Below are positions 51,386 through 64,000 of a DNA stretch of 64,000 nucleotides, piece after piece (the first letter of the stretch is position 1; each line of letters opens with the position of its first letter). Location of the stretch: the NCBI RefSeq assembly GCF_028858725.1, contig NC_084790.1, forward strand, positions 3,602,001-3,666,000, in the 5' to 3' direction. This DNA is from Colius striatus (taxonomy: Eukaryota; Chordata; Aves; Coliiformes; Coliidae). The notes below the pieces were generated by a model, which worked only from the letters and a program-made list of their open reading frames with translations, ran no database searches and was not told where the DNA came from. The position numbers were made by a program, and so were the translations under genes.

Positions 51386-64000
<12,615 letters not shown>

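Overview
The window is vertebrate nuclear DNA, almost certainly from a bird. Many 5'-truncated CR1 LINE copies end in the avian ATTCTATG-type octamer tail, the introns are short, and the gene content is type I (acidic) keratins with conserved exon sizes. Species cannot be named from the sequence alone.

Five protein-coding genes lie on the plus strand in the order KRT23 (181-10510), KRT20 (22296-27494), a KRT12-like keratin (29911-33480), KRT222 (37670-43837) and the first 238 codons of SMARCE1 (promoter about 50.3 kb, last visible exon ending at 62998). This is the mirror image of the mammalian 17q21 order SMARCE1-KRT222-[KRT24, 25-28, 10]-KRT12-KRT20-KRT23. The bracketed mammalian genes are not present as intact genes. 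I spliced each gene by eye. The three full keratins show the standard type I exon sizes (exons 2-6 of 83/157/162/126/221 nt; exon 6 is 218 in KRT12). Predicted products are KRT23 433 aa, KRT20 436 aa, KRT12-like 522 aa and KRT222 280 aa, each as an open frame with GT/AG junctions.

Layout: 0.2-10.9 kb KRT23; 10.9-22.2 kb gene-poor interval with CR1 copies, a lone TATA box and a degenerate exon-6-like keratin reading frame; 22.2-28.4 kb KRT20; 29.8-33.9 kb KRT12-like; 33.9-36.7 kb CR1 copies around an orphan keratin terminal exon with its own acceptor, stop and poly(A) signal; 37.5-43.9 kb (possibly to 45.5 kb) KRT222; 44-49.5 kb AT-rich DNA, a long CR1 copy, and a minus-strand terminal-exon-like frame at 48856-49094; 49.65-50.65 kb CpG island; 50.3-64 kb SMARCE1, cut by the window edge.

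The keratins build epithelial intermediate filaments by pairing with type II keratins encoded elsewhere. KRT222 lacks the N-terminal half of the rod and so is not a normal filament subunit. SMARCE1 (BAF57) is an unrelated, ubiquitously expressed HMG-box subunit of SWI/SNF chromatin remodelers, and it has a CpG-island promoter rather than the TATA boxes of KRT20 and KRT12.

The most interesting leads are the orphan keratin last exon at 36317-36477 with an exon-7-like stretch upstream, which sits exactly where mammals carry KRT24/KRT10 and the hair-sheath keratins; the exon-6-like relic at 19840-20010; and the unidentified minus-strand reading frame between KRT222 and SMARCE1.
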